Below, in pieces: positions 8,364-19,100 of a stretch of DNA of 64,000 bases. The translations under genes were made by a program, and so were the position numbers. The stretch covers positions 1 to 64,000 of the forward strand of contig NZ_JACOGK010000010.1 in NCBI RefSeq assembly GCF_014269395.1. The letters are read 5' to 3'. The stretch is from Megasphaera hominis. GTDB taxonomy: Bacteria > Bacillota > Negativicutes > Veillonellales > Megasphaeraceae. Numbering within the stretch: the first letter of the stretch is position 1; each line of letters begins with the position of its first letter. The notes below the pieces were generated by a model. That model made no database searches, had not been told where the DNA came from, and saw only the letters and a list, made by a program, of their open reading frames with translations.

Positions 8364-11300
8364 TTAGAAAGCTCTGGAAATCGTGGCGTAATAGGTGGCG
8401 CCGTGTTGTTTGCCTGCCCAGCCGGTGAGCCGGAGGTCGACGCCCCACGGGTTGTCCTTGGTAATCTTGCTGCGCCAGCCCAGTTCCAGGAAGCCGCTCG
8501 AGCCCTTGACAGTCGGGCTTTCTGTGCGCCAGCCTTGGTACGTAGCGTTGGCTTCGCTATCGAATTCATAATCCCAGCCGAGACCGGCGTAGAAGGCTCT
8601 TCGTTCGTCAAAGTTTCTCGTCCAGCGCATTCCCAGACGTGTACGGTACGAATTGATGGAATCAAGATCGTAGTTGGCATCGCCGTAGACACTGTGGACG
8701 GTAGTGCTGTCACTGCCCAGGTGAGACCAGAAGAATTTGCCGTAGTAATCGTACGTATCGCGGCCGTGACCGATAATCCTGCCGATACCGGCCTGCGCTG
8801 CCACGTACGGCGCGTTCGTGTTGTACGACGCATGGGCGTCGGCAATGATGCCGCGGAAGTCACCTGAAACACGGCCGGCACGGAGGGCGCCTTCATAATA
8901 GAGGCCGTCAGCTTGGTCGCGCCGCATCAGAAGACCAGCGCCTGTATAGTGCTGCTTGCCGTCGCCTCTGGCACCGTTGTCGAGGTGGCTGTCGTAATGG
9001 CTCATGCCGTATTCGAAGAAGGGCATGATGGTGTCTGTGTGGCCCGTGTGCGGGATGCGGCGGACGAAGCCGATATTTGTAGCCATACCGTCACTATCGA
9101 CATAGGAACCTGTTTCGTAGCGCAGGTTGTGGCCGCCGAGTACTGCGTAGGGTACGAATTTCGCTTCTACAGAATGACCTTCTTCCCAAGCCGTAGCAGC
9201 CGAACGGTACGCTTCATCCGTCAGAAGATCCGCTGCGTTTTTGAGCATGTTGATGCTGTGTTCTCTATCTTCCGGGATGACTTTGGTGTCCGGGTCGAGG
9301 CTGCCTTTGTCTTCTTTCGGTATCGTGAGGATAATCGTGTTGGCATCCTTCTTTTTAACGATGGCTGTATGGTTGATGAAGCCTGCCGACGTGACGGTGT
9401 CTAATCCTTCTATGGTGCCGTAGGTGGTGCCGTCTGTGGTGAGGCCGTTGGCGTTATAGAGGAGGTTGATTTCTTCGCCTGGGTTCAGTTTCGTCGTGCG
9501 CTGAACGCCGCCAAGAACGGTGTCGTTGGTGAGGTCTGTCGTGCCATCTGTGGTGGTCTGGTTATTCACGGCGACGAGGGTTGTCGCAGCAACCGCTTCG
9601 GTGTTTGCATTTCCTGTAACGGTGAGCATGGTTTCACCGGCTGTCGTGTTTTCCGGGACGTAGAAATTGAGGTTTTGGAAATAAGCGAAGTCCTTGACCG
9701 TCTGCCCCTTGGTGTACATGTTGTACGTATTGTTCTTGCTTTCGGTTGCACCATAGCCGCCATAGAGGTTCATTTCCGGATTCAGCGTGCCAGCAAGAAT
9801 ATTGACCGTGTTGTCATCGGCTGCACCGGCGTCAGATTTGCCGCCGTAGATGCCGGTGTCAAGCGTACCGCCGGAGAAATTGACCGTATTTCCATTGGCA
9901 TTTCCTGAGGAAGAACCGCTGGTCATAACATACCCGCCCATGACATCGTTCTTGATTTCACCGCCGGAAATAGTGACTGTATTGGAAATGGCATCATTCC
10001 CCAGTATTGTAACGCCGCCTGCCACGCCGAAATACGTACTGCCAGTTGTACCGCCAGAAATGACGACTTTATTCCCGGAAGCCTTGCCACTGGCCATGGC
10101 GCCCATAACCATTCCCGCGTCCCCGCCTGTGACGGTTACGGTATTGCCGGTCGCTGCAACCCCGGAAACTCCGCCGATAGTCATTGTGACCGTGCCGCCA
10201 TTGACTTCAACGGTATTATTTACAGCGCCCTGCTTGCCATCTGTATGGCCCACAACGTTTCCGCCATACAGTGTGCCTGCTGTGCCGCCATTGAAAATGA
10301 CCTTATTGTCCTGCGCTGTGGTTCTGCCCTTGCCGCCATCTACCTCAGACAGTGTTCCCGTACCTGTGGCATCAATGGTGACTGTATTGCCGGAAGCTGA
10401 ACCCATTTCGGAGTCACCGCCAAATACTCTTCCGGCAGTGTTCCCGGATTCTATGGTAACCGTGTTGTTATCCGCCTTGCCTTCGCTATTTGTGTCGTCG
10501 CCTGCCTGGCCGCCGTAGACATCACCACTGACGTCACCGCCTTTGATCATAACGGTATTGGAAACGGCATCTCCGTTTTCCGACTTTCCACCAAAAACGG
10601 ATTCTGTACCCCCTCCGACTGTTCCGCCGGAGATGGTCACCGTATTTCCAGAAGCTCCCGTACGGCCATAGCCGGCAATGACTTCCCATGCAGTTCCGCC
10701 AGTCATGGAGACTGTATTGCCTGTGGCGTTGCCGTCTCCGCTCTGGGCAGCTGCAACGAGCGTGGACGTACCGCCGCTCATTTCGACGGTATTATGCGAA
10801 GCATCGCCTGTCTCGGCATATCCTGCGGTAATCGACTGCGCCGTTCCGCTGGTCATGATGACTTTATTGTCACTGGCTCCCGTCTGGCCTCTGCCGCCAA
10901 CGGCGCTTGTGAGGGAAGCAGTACCTGTGAGAGCCACTTTCACAGTATTGCCCGTAGCCGTACTGCCATCCGAGAGGCCTCCATAAGCATTCCCGGAAAC
11001 GGAACCGGATGCCAGGGTCAGTATATTGTTATCCGCTGTGCCTGTGCCGGATGCATGTCCACCCATAATCTGTCTATTTTCGGCAATGCCTCCTGCATCG
11101 GATATGGTCACCTGGTTTCCAGAAGCAGAGCCTAAGCCAGTGGAAAGACCGCCCGTGACTTCCCCATCGACCGTGCCGCCGGAGATCTTCACGATATTTC
11201 CATTGGCCGTGCCAGTGCCCGTTCCGTCCTTGTTTGCACTATCAGCATATCCGCCGATCACATTGGCCGAAGCACTCCCGTCAGTCATAGTGACGGTATT

Positions 11301-12731
11301 GTCATTGGCGCTGCCGGACACGGATTCCCCGCCAATGACCTTGGCGCTCGTCGTCCCGCCAGACATTTCAATCGTCCCGCCTTGGATCGTGACGGAGTTG
11401 CCATTGGCATCCCCTTTGGCCGTGCTGCCGCCATAGACGTTATTATTGATCGTGCCGCTTTCTATGGTGACGGCGTTGCCTGTGGCGTCGCCTTTAGGTG
11501 TGTAGCCGCCGTAGACTTCGCCGGTAAGAGTTACGTTGGAAATCTCCACGGTATTGGAAGAAACGTTGGAATTGCTGTCCATTTCATCAGCATATTTGCT
11601 GACCCAGCCACCATACACATTGCCGCCCACCTGGCCGCCGGAGATTTTTACACCGTTGTTTTCAACTGTCCCGACAAAAGCAGCACCGCCAAAAACACCT
11701 CCTTCATTTCCTTCACCCATTGTGCCAGAAAGACTTATAGAGGAATCGGTCTGTCCGCCCGACATGATGACCTTATTGTTGCTGACTGTACCAAAAGCAC
11801 CATAACCACCATAGGCAGCTCCGATAGTTCCGTCATTGATTGTCAGCTTATTATCATTAATTGTCCCCTGCTGCGCAAATGCACCATACACGATATTGGC
11901 TTTGCCGCCGTCCATTTCGGTACTATTATTTTCCGTGAGGCCGTCGCCTTCATCGTATCCGCCTGCCAGACTGTATACGGTTCCACCGGACATGGTCACC
12001 TTGTTGCCCGTGACATCCCTCATGCCCTGACCGCCATATGCCGCATTGCTTTTGCCCGTAAAATTCTTGGTAATGGTAAGTGTATTGTCTTTGGCATCGC
12101 CATAGGTCGTTCCGCCGGTAATGACCGTAGCTGCTCCAGTTACTGCATCCAGGGTAACGGTATTTCCGGAAACTGCCCCTGCGCCATTTGCGCTGTAGCC
12201 GCCATGAATTTCATTGAAGGTTGTTCCCGCTTTGACATTGACAATATTGCCGGATGCCACGCCTGAACCCGTGCTACCGCCAGTGATATTATAAGCAGGC
12301 CCCCCGTCGAACTCGACCAGGTTTCCTACGACATTTCCCGTTTCGGATGAACCGCCTCTGATACTGGAATTGGATTTTTCATCAGAGTTGGATACATATA
12401 CTTTATTTCCCTCAGCCTGACCGTTTTTCGCGTTACCGCCAACTATTAAAATGGAAAGGTTGCTGTTCTTCAGTGTTACGGTATTATTGCTGGCGTCATC
12501 CGCGTCATTCACATATAAACCGCCATCCAATTCCTCCAGGCCGCTCGACGAAATGCCATCGCCAGTCACCGTATTCCCGCTTGGCGTCCCTGTGTCACTA
12601 TTGCCGGTAACCGTTGCCTCCGAAACTGAACCCTCCAGCGTCACAGCCGTAGCAAAGGCTGGTACGGTTGCGGTGCCGCAGAGGAGACAGGAAATGATGA
12701 AGGAGCGCAGGATTGTTGTTCTTTTTGTCAT
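8364..12731 (-). CDS. autotransporter with repeat passenger and C-terminal beta-barrel (copy C, 1455 aa)
   Basis: The longest of the three tandem paralogues. It has a signal peptide (ILRSFIISCLLCGTATVPAFA), roughly 40 imperfect beta-helix repeats of the GNTVTISGGTV-G-V-GG type, the linker shared with B, and a barrel at 1188-1455 ending TISRAF. The passenger is about 340 residues longer than in A and B, so repeat units have been gained or lost. Probable type Va secretion through the Bam complex to the outer membrane. There is no protease triad and no obvious autochaperone cut. As first gene of the array on the minus strand it is preceded by its own promoter and leader. Adhesive or aggregation function is inferred from architecture only. 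Confidence 0.87.
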   Translation of the reverse strand: MTKRTTILRSFIISCLLCGTATVPAFATAVTLEGSVSEATVTGNSDTGTPSGNTVTGDGISSSGLEELDGGLYVNDADDASNNTVTLKNSNLSILIVGGNAKNGQAEGNKVYVSNSDEKSNSSIRGGSSETGNVVGNLVEFDGGPAYNITGGSTGSGVASGNIVNVKAGTTFNEIHGGYSANGAGAVSGNTVTLDAVTGAATVITGGTTYGDAKDNTLTITKNFTGKSNAAYGGQGMRDVTGNKVTMSGGTVYSLAGGYDEGDGLTENNSTEMDGGKANIVYGAFAQQGTINDNKLTINDGTIGAAYGGYGAFGTVSNNKVIMSGGQTDSSISLSGTMGEGNEGGVFGGAAFVGTVENNGVKISGGQVGGNVYGGWVSKYADEMDSNSNVSSNTVEISNVTLTGEVYGGYTPKGDATGNAVTIESGTINNNVYGGSTAKGDANGNSVTIQGGTIEMSGGTTSAKVIGGESVSGSANDNTVTMTDGSASANVIGGYADSANKDGTGTGTANGNIVKISGGTVDGEVTGGLSTGLGSASGNQVTISDAGGIAENRQIMGGHASGTGTADNNILTLASGSVSGNAYGGLSDGSTATGNTVKVALTGTASLTSAVGGRGQTGASDNKVIMTSGTAQSITAGYAETGDASHNTVEMSGGTSTLVAAAQSGDGNATGNTVSMTGGTAWEVIAGYGRTGASGNTVTISGGTVGGGTESVFGGKSENGDAVSNTVMIKGGDVSGDVYGGQAGDDTNSEGKADNNTVTIESGNTAGRVFGGDSEMGSASGNTVTIDATGTGTLSEVDGGKGRTTAQDNKVIFNGGTAGTLYGGNVVGHTDGKQGAVNNTVEVNGGTVTMTIGGVSGVAATGNTVTVTGGDAGMVMGAMASGKASGNKVVISGGTTGSTYFGVAGGVTILGNDAISNTVTISGGEIKNDVMGGYVMTSGSSSGNANGNTVNFSGGTLDTGIYGGKSDAGAADDNTVNILAGTLNPEMNLYGGYGATESKNNTYNMYTKGQTVKDFAYFQNLNFYVPENTTAGETMLTVTGNANTEAVAATTLVAVNNQTTTDGTTDLTNDTVLGGVQRTTKLNPGEEINLLYNANGLTTDGTTYGTIEGLDTVTSAGFINHTAIVKKKDANTIILTIPKEDKGSLDPDTKVIPEDREHSINMLKNAADLLTDEAYRSAATAWEEGHSVEAKFVPYAVLGGHNLRYETGSYVDSDGMATNIGFVRRIPHTGHTDTIMPFFEYGMSHYDSHLDNGARGDGKQHYTGAGLLMRRDQADGLYYEGALRAGRVSGDFRGIIADAHASYNTNAPYVAAQAGIGRIIGHGRDTYDYYGKFFWSHLGSDSTTVHSVYGDANYDLDSINSYRTRLGMRWTRNFDERRAFYAGLGWDYEFDSEANATYQGWRTESPTVKGSSGFLELGWRSKITKDNPWGVDLRLTGWAGKQHGATYYATISRAF
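8384..9314 (-). repeat. shared barrel/linker module, copy C
   Basis: Third copy of the near-identical 3' module. Single-base differences from B are scattered and mostly synonymous. Confidence 0.8.
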
Positions 12732-12975
12732 AGTAGACCCCCACTTTCGAAATACAGAACCTCTGGGATGGGTGCTGGCCGTCAGCAGGCCTTTGCATAG
12801 GGACTACCGGTTATTCCAAACGGTACGACTTCCCCACACGGCGTACGTTCTTTAGCAGGTTCTTCTCTCCGTTGTGCCAGCTTGGCGTCGTAGCGCCGAT
12901 CCCATTACATTTTTTCGTTTGCACATGGCGTGCATTATGCAAGCTGCTTCTTTCATAAGAAAAAAGCAATGATTC
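12732..12975 (-). promoter_or_regulatory. conserved structured 5' leader of autotransporter C
   Basis: About 244 nt with the same blocks as leaders A and B: ACCTGCTAA (core 12852-12859), TGGGGAAG (12829-12836) and GAAAGTGGGGGTC by the start. Here the stem is longer: AACGTACG can pair with CGTACCGTT, with one bulged base. GGGAT..ATCCC closes the domain. Confidence 0.55.
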
Positions 12976-12981
12976 AATTTC

Positions 12982-13010
12982 ATTTTATAATTAATTGTTC
13001 TTTCTTTCAA
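12982..13010 (-). promoter_or_regulatory. sigma-70 promoter of autotransporter C
   Basis: The minus strand reads TTGAAA (13005-13010), a 17-nt spacer and TAAAAT (12982-12987). Confidence 0.65.
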
Positions 13011-13107
13011 GTAATATTTTTTATTTTTTAGTAATTTCATTGTTTTCAGATATAGTATCTAATAGAACAATTACGTATTACGTTTCACTTCCTCAAAATC
13101 AGGCATA

Positions 13108-13139
13108 CAAAAAAGAGACCCGTCAAGGTCTCCTTTTTG
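13108..13139 (-). terminator. terminator after the trimeric autotransporter
   Basis: AAAAAGAGACC / GGTCTCCTTTTT hairpin with one bulge and a 6-nt loop, 27 nt past the stop of the yadA-like gene. Confidence 0.85.
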
Positions 13140-13165
13140 TATCGTTTCTATATAGCTGGTACTAA

Positions 13166-16100
13166 CTATTTAGTAATGTGCGAACCATATACATCACGGT
13201 ATTCGTTTTGTGCTTTGTTGTCCTGGTCGTTGACCCGGACACGTTCCACCTTATTGCGGTCGTTATCTTGACCAGAGATACGGTCTACGCGGAAGCGGTC
13301 GATATTCTGTACTTTAACCAGTTCCGGTCCGAATTCGTCTACAGAGCGTGTCATATTGCCGTCAGAAGGTGCGCCATTCTGCAGGGCTCTATAGATGATG
13401 GCTGCGTATTCGTACCGTGTCATCGTACGGTCACCTTTGAATTCGCCATCAGGATAGCCTTTAAGATAGCCTCTTTCTGCCAAGGACTTCACATACTGGT
13501 ACGCCCAATGATTTTCCGGCACATCCGGGAAGTTCACTGAACCGGTTGCCGGTGCTGTAGCTTTGGCTGGCTGGCCTGCTTCATAGGCCGCTAATTTCTT
13601 CGTTAATACTTCAATCTGCTGCTTCATAGCCAGGAGATCTTTCGCCATGGAAACACGCGACCGGGAGACGCGGTTCGTCTGGCCAAATTTCCAGCTGACA
13701 CCGACATTAACCATGTTTTCACCACCGGCGAAGGAGCCGCCTACGCTAAACATGGTGTCTTCGTTGGGGCGATAGTAGGCACCGATGGCTACGGCATTGG
13801 CATTCTTATAGTTGCCATAACCGGCAGCGAAGTCCCACTTGTCGTCCGGGTCAAAGTCCAGGGGATGGAGGGCCGATAAGGCAGCCGCACTGGCGCCGAC
13901 GCGATTGATCTGCGTGCCCAGGCGGGATTGCAGCCTATAGAGCTGACCGCCATTTACGGCATCCGTCGAGGTAGAAGAAATATCACCATTCTTCAGGTTC
14001 GTAATTTTCGTGTCGCCCATGTCAATGCCCTGGTTGTTGATAGTGACCGTATCACCGGCGTGAATGGTGTCGCCGTTGATGGTCGTCGAAGTAACGCTAT
14101 TGAGGCCTGTCAGGTCTTTAGAGAGACGAACCTTGAGGTTGCTATTGCCGTCGGAGACAACGCCGATGTTATCTACAGTAGTTAATTTGGCTTCGTCCGT
14201 AATGCCACCTACGACGTTTACTTGTTCGTTCAGCTTCTTGTTGATGACGCTTCCTGTATCGCCACCGTATTTCATGCCATCATTCAAGGTGGCTACGGTC
14301 TGGGTATTACCATTGTGGTCTTCATAAACGATACGGTCGATGCCGTCCTTGCCGTTATAGCCGTCAGTGCCATCGACACCGTTGGTACCTTTGACGACGT
14401 GAATATCTGCGGACGCACCGTCCTTGCCGTTGATGCCTATATGGCCGTCTGTACCGTCTTTGCCATCCTTGCCGGTGGAGGAAATGGTTACGCCATCCTT
14501 GCCGTCCTTGCCTTTTACGCCAATAGAACCGTCGACGCCGTCCTTACCGTCTGCACCTTTGCCGCCAACGGTGAGGGAGTCGGCCTTGAGGTTCTTATCC
14601 ATGGCGATGATCAAATCGCCCTGATCGACGATGGTTTTGATATTTTCCGAGCTGTAGGCGCTGTCTTCTTTTGTGCCCGTACCCTTGATGGTCATGGTTT
14701 CGTTCAGCTTTTTGGCTGCACTGCCGGTGTTGCCGGCAAACTTCAGGCCGTCGTCGAGGGTAGCTACCTGATGGTTCGTTTGGCTGCTATCGACGTAGGT
14801 AATGCGGGTCAGGCCGTCTGTGCCAGTCACACCAGCTGCGCCTTTATCGCTTTTCAGTGTCAAGGCATTGGCGCCGTTAGCCCCGCTCAGGCCGATAGCA
14901 CCGTCTTTGATGGAAACGGACGAGCCGTCTTTGCTATGGACGTCGACGGAGCCGTCAATGCCATTCGTGCCCGTTTCACCGAGGACCAGGTTGTCATTGA
15001 CGTTGACCTTGAAAGGATCTGCCGCTGTGCCTGTACCCGTGACGTTGGTATTCTTGCCATTAGCCATCTTCGTAGCGTTCTTAGCAATTTCGTCCTTGAG
15101 CTGGCTGACGTTGACGGCATCTGTACCGGCTGTCCCGGCAGCGACGTTGTGAATCTGGTTGCCACCGTTATCGAGGCCACTGCCGGTCAGGCTGACAGGC
15201 GTCTTCCCTGTGCCCGGATTCTTTGGCGTGATTGTTATACCCTGGGCGTTGATGACGGTCTGATTTCCTGTTGTATCGGTCATGGTCGTGCCTGCGCCGG
15301 TCGTAACCGTCTTGTTGCCGGCAGCGTCGGTAGTCGTCACGCTGGTAACGGAAATGTCGTCATTCAGGGAAACTTCTACCTTGCCGTTATTGACCTTAGT
15401 GGAAATGTTTTTGCTGTCACCGACGACTGCGACGTTTTCACCGAGGTTTTTGTGCACTGTATTGCCATCTTCTGCTGTCAGGCCAAAGCCCTTTGTCGTC
15501 AGCGTATTCGTAATATTGGTAGTGGCCGTATTGATAGCAGCCTTAATATCGCCGATGTTGGCGCCGTTTGAATCTACCGTGCCGCCACTGGCTACGTTAG
15601 TGATCTGCTTGCCACCTGCGTTGATGCCGGTCTTGGTAATAGACGGGCCGCCCGTAATGGTCAGGCCATTCGTCGTCAGCTTCGTATCGCCTGTAGTGAC
15701 GCTGGTAAGGCCGGTCAGGTCTTTGGCCAGTTTCACCGTCAGGGTATTATCCGTCGTATTGGAAATGACGCCAATATTGTTGTCGCTCAGGTTGCTGACG
15801 CTGGCACCACCGACGATAGACATAGCCTGATTGGAAGCACGGTGGATGACATTCTGGTCTGCTTCAGCTGTAGCGCCGATGGTCGAGTTGTCCCCGGCAA
15901 AGCGCAGGGGCAACGTGCGCAGGTAGAGCTGGCTGCCGTTGACGGCATCCGTACTGGTTTCGCTGACGAGACCGGAAGCCAGGTTTTGCAGGCGCCGTTC
16001 GTGGCCGACGCTGCCGATTGTAACGACACCATCGGCTTTTTTGGCGGCTACGCCGTAGACATCATTATAGGTACCTGCGCCAGCCGTTTGGGCCGTTGCG

Positions 16101-19100
16101 CCGGCTACGGCAGTGGAGCCTGTGCCCAGGTATACGGAATTGCCCAGCGTGGCGGTTACGTTAGAGCCGAGGATCTGAATATTGGAAAGGGCTTTAGCAT
16201 TAGGATCATGTTTTAAGGGTGGCGCTATCGTATTGTCGTTCCCCATAATGGTCACGTCTTCGATAGGCAGGCCATTGTTGCTGAGAGTTACAGTGTTATT
16301 CGTACCGGTAATGTTGATTTTATCGATCTTAGCTGCATCGGCGGCACTGCTGTCATCGGAAATCCCCTGTACCGTATTGGTGTTACCACTGACAGTGACA
16401 TTGGTAATCGACTGGGCATCGTTTCTGGTGATCTTGTTGCTGTTGCCGATGAGGCTGTTGTTGTTTACAGTGTCATCGTCCTTCCCATTGGTAACGGAGC
16501 TGCCTGTGCCGAAGACATTAGCATTGACCGCATTGGTAGCAGCCGAACCATTGCCGATAACGGCAGCGCTGCTGCCTTTTTCTACAGTGGCACTGGTGCC
16601 CATGGCGATGGAATTGGTAGAGAGCGCATCGACGGCTTTGGTGCCGATGGCAATGGAATCGATGCCCGATGCGTTTGCCCGGTCACCAATGGCATTGGCG
16701 CCTTTGGCTACACTCCTGGCTTCTGCCCCCATGGCGATCCCCCGCGTATCGGACGTTTCCGAAAGGTAGCCAATGGCAATGGATTCCTTACTGCTGTTGG
16801 CAGCCGAGCCGTTTTTCTGCTTAACGGCCGCACGCGTGCCGATAGAGAGGGAATTATCGCCGGCAGTCTGGGCACCGGCACCGATGGCCGTATTATACTG
16901 ATAGCCCGTTTCTGCTTTCGTTTCACTCATCGTACCGTCTGTATTCTTATAGCCAACACCGACGGCAATGCTGCCATCACTTTCGGCTGTGACGTTATTG
17001 CCTACAGCCATGCTCCGTTCATTAGTTGCTTTGGCAATGACGCCCATGGTCAAAGAATCGGCCCCTACGGCGCCATCATTGTTGTAGTTATTTTTAGGCG
17101 TCTGCGTATCATCTGTTTTTACGGAATAGTAATGGACCTTGGCATTATCGACAGCCTTGTCCAGCTGGCCCTTATTTACAGCATCGCCTGCATCGACGCC
17201 ATCTTTTACATTTTGAATCTGTACGGCATTGCCATTCGTATCCTTCAGTTTGACATATTCATTGTTGCTGCCGGAATAGGTCACGGCGTTGCCACTCGTC
17301 GTGCCCGGATCGTGTTTCTGGATTTCTGTAAAGAAATTGGACTGTAAGGCTTTCAGCTGTTTTACCGTAACGGCATCCTGATCGGCAGCACCATCAGCTA
17401 CGTTGACGATGCGGCGATACCCGTAATCGCTCATGGATGCACCGTTGCCTACAGAAACGACCTGTGTCGCCGTCGTATTCGTCAGGAAGGCATTGCCCGA
17501 TGCCATAGCGGCTGTAGCCAGGGCACCGCCGCCGATGGCTACATTGCCTGTACCACGGGCAATGGATTCTTCGCCAAGGGCCATGGATTTTTCCCCTTCT
17601 GCCAGGGACGTAAAGCCTATGGCCGTCGCTCCATTGGCAGTGGCCTTCGAAGTAGCGCCTACAGCTGTACCGTGTGTTTTCGCTACCGTATTGGCGCCTA
17701 AGGCTGTAGCTTCAGAAATTGCCGTGGCGGCGCTATAGTTATTCGCATGATAGCCTAAGGATACGTTATAGCCAGCCAGGGAATTATCTGTTGAGCCTGC
17801 CGTATTATCGCCTAAGAAGGTACCGGCTGCAGAACCGATGGCGATATTATAATTGCCTTTTACATTACTACCGGCATCGACGCCTAAGGCAATGTCTTCA
17901 GAGCCGTTAATATTCTGGCCGGCCCGTCTGCCGATGACCACATGGGACCCATTGACGTGATTAGGGTCACCTACCATGCCTGCGCCAGCCGTTTCCCCTA
18001 TGGCTACAGAAAATTCCGCATCAGCAACGGCGGCATGGCCGATGGATACGACATTATCTGCTTTAGCCGTCGTGCCGCTGCCCAAGGCAATGGCCTGATT
18101 CCCTTTAGCGAGTGTATTTTTACCAACAGCGATGGTTTCAATATACGTTGAATTGGCGCCGGAGCCGATAGCCAAGCTATCGCCATAGGTCGCCTGTGCT
18201 CCAGAGCCCAAAGCCAGGGCATTGGCTTTTTCTGCCAAAGCCTTGTTACCGATGGCCATAGCAGCAGGGCTGTTTCCCTTGACCTTTGCTTCGTTCCCCA
18301 TGGCCACACCGTTCTCCGAAACGGTCATGGTCTTAGTACCGATGGCAATGCCATTATTGGTAATTTTGTTATTGCCTAAGGCATCGTTCATGACGACGGC
18401 ATTATCCCCTAAGGCAATGGCCGAGTTGCCCCGGGCATTAGCGCTATTACCGATGGAAACGCTATTTTCGCCACCGCCTACGATAATGACCTGGGAGCCT
18501 TCATCAGCCGTCATACCGGCGCGGGAGCCCGTAATCGAGCCCGTCCCCAGGGCGATGCCGTTTTTCGCCTGTGAAACGACTTCTGCCTTGGCACCGAGCG
18601 CTACCGCAGCGGCGGCCCGGGCTTTGGCTTCTTCACCCATAGCGACGGCATTTTCTGCTGTGGCTTGGGCACTTTCGCCAATGGCAATGGTTTTATCGCC
18701 CGTTGCAGTCGCATCAGCGCCGCTGGCTTTAGTACGGAAATACTTGATGCCTTGCTTATCCGTATCTACGCCTAAAGCTGTATTGGCCGCCTGTAATGTG
18801 GCAATATCTTCTGTGTTCGTATTGATCGCTGACGTATTCGTGTTAATCTGTGTGGTATTGGCATCAATCTGCTGTTTGTTCGCAGCAATATTGGTTGTAT
18901 TGGTGCTGATCTGTTTTTTGTTGGCATCAATTTGTGTCGTGTTTGCTGTAATATCCGTCTTATTCGCATTCACGTCCGCCGTTGTTGCCAAGCCAGTCGC
19001 AGTGATGACAATATCGTTTGTTGTATTATCCTTCGTAACCGTAATATTCGTACTGCCCGTCAAGGTGTCCCCATCATGGACCGTCGCCGCAGTAACCCCG

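Noticed and set aside
9850-12266. Plus-strand Pro-rich and other frames opposite the passenger of copy C
   Set aside because: Artefacts of the Gly-Gly/Thr-Val repeat codons read backwards. They have no promoter or start signals.
14222-15571. 449-codon plus-strand frame inside the trimeric adhesin
   Set aside because: Antisense shadow of the repetitive stalk-coding DNA, with no ribosome site.
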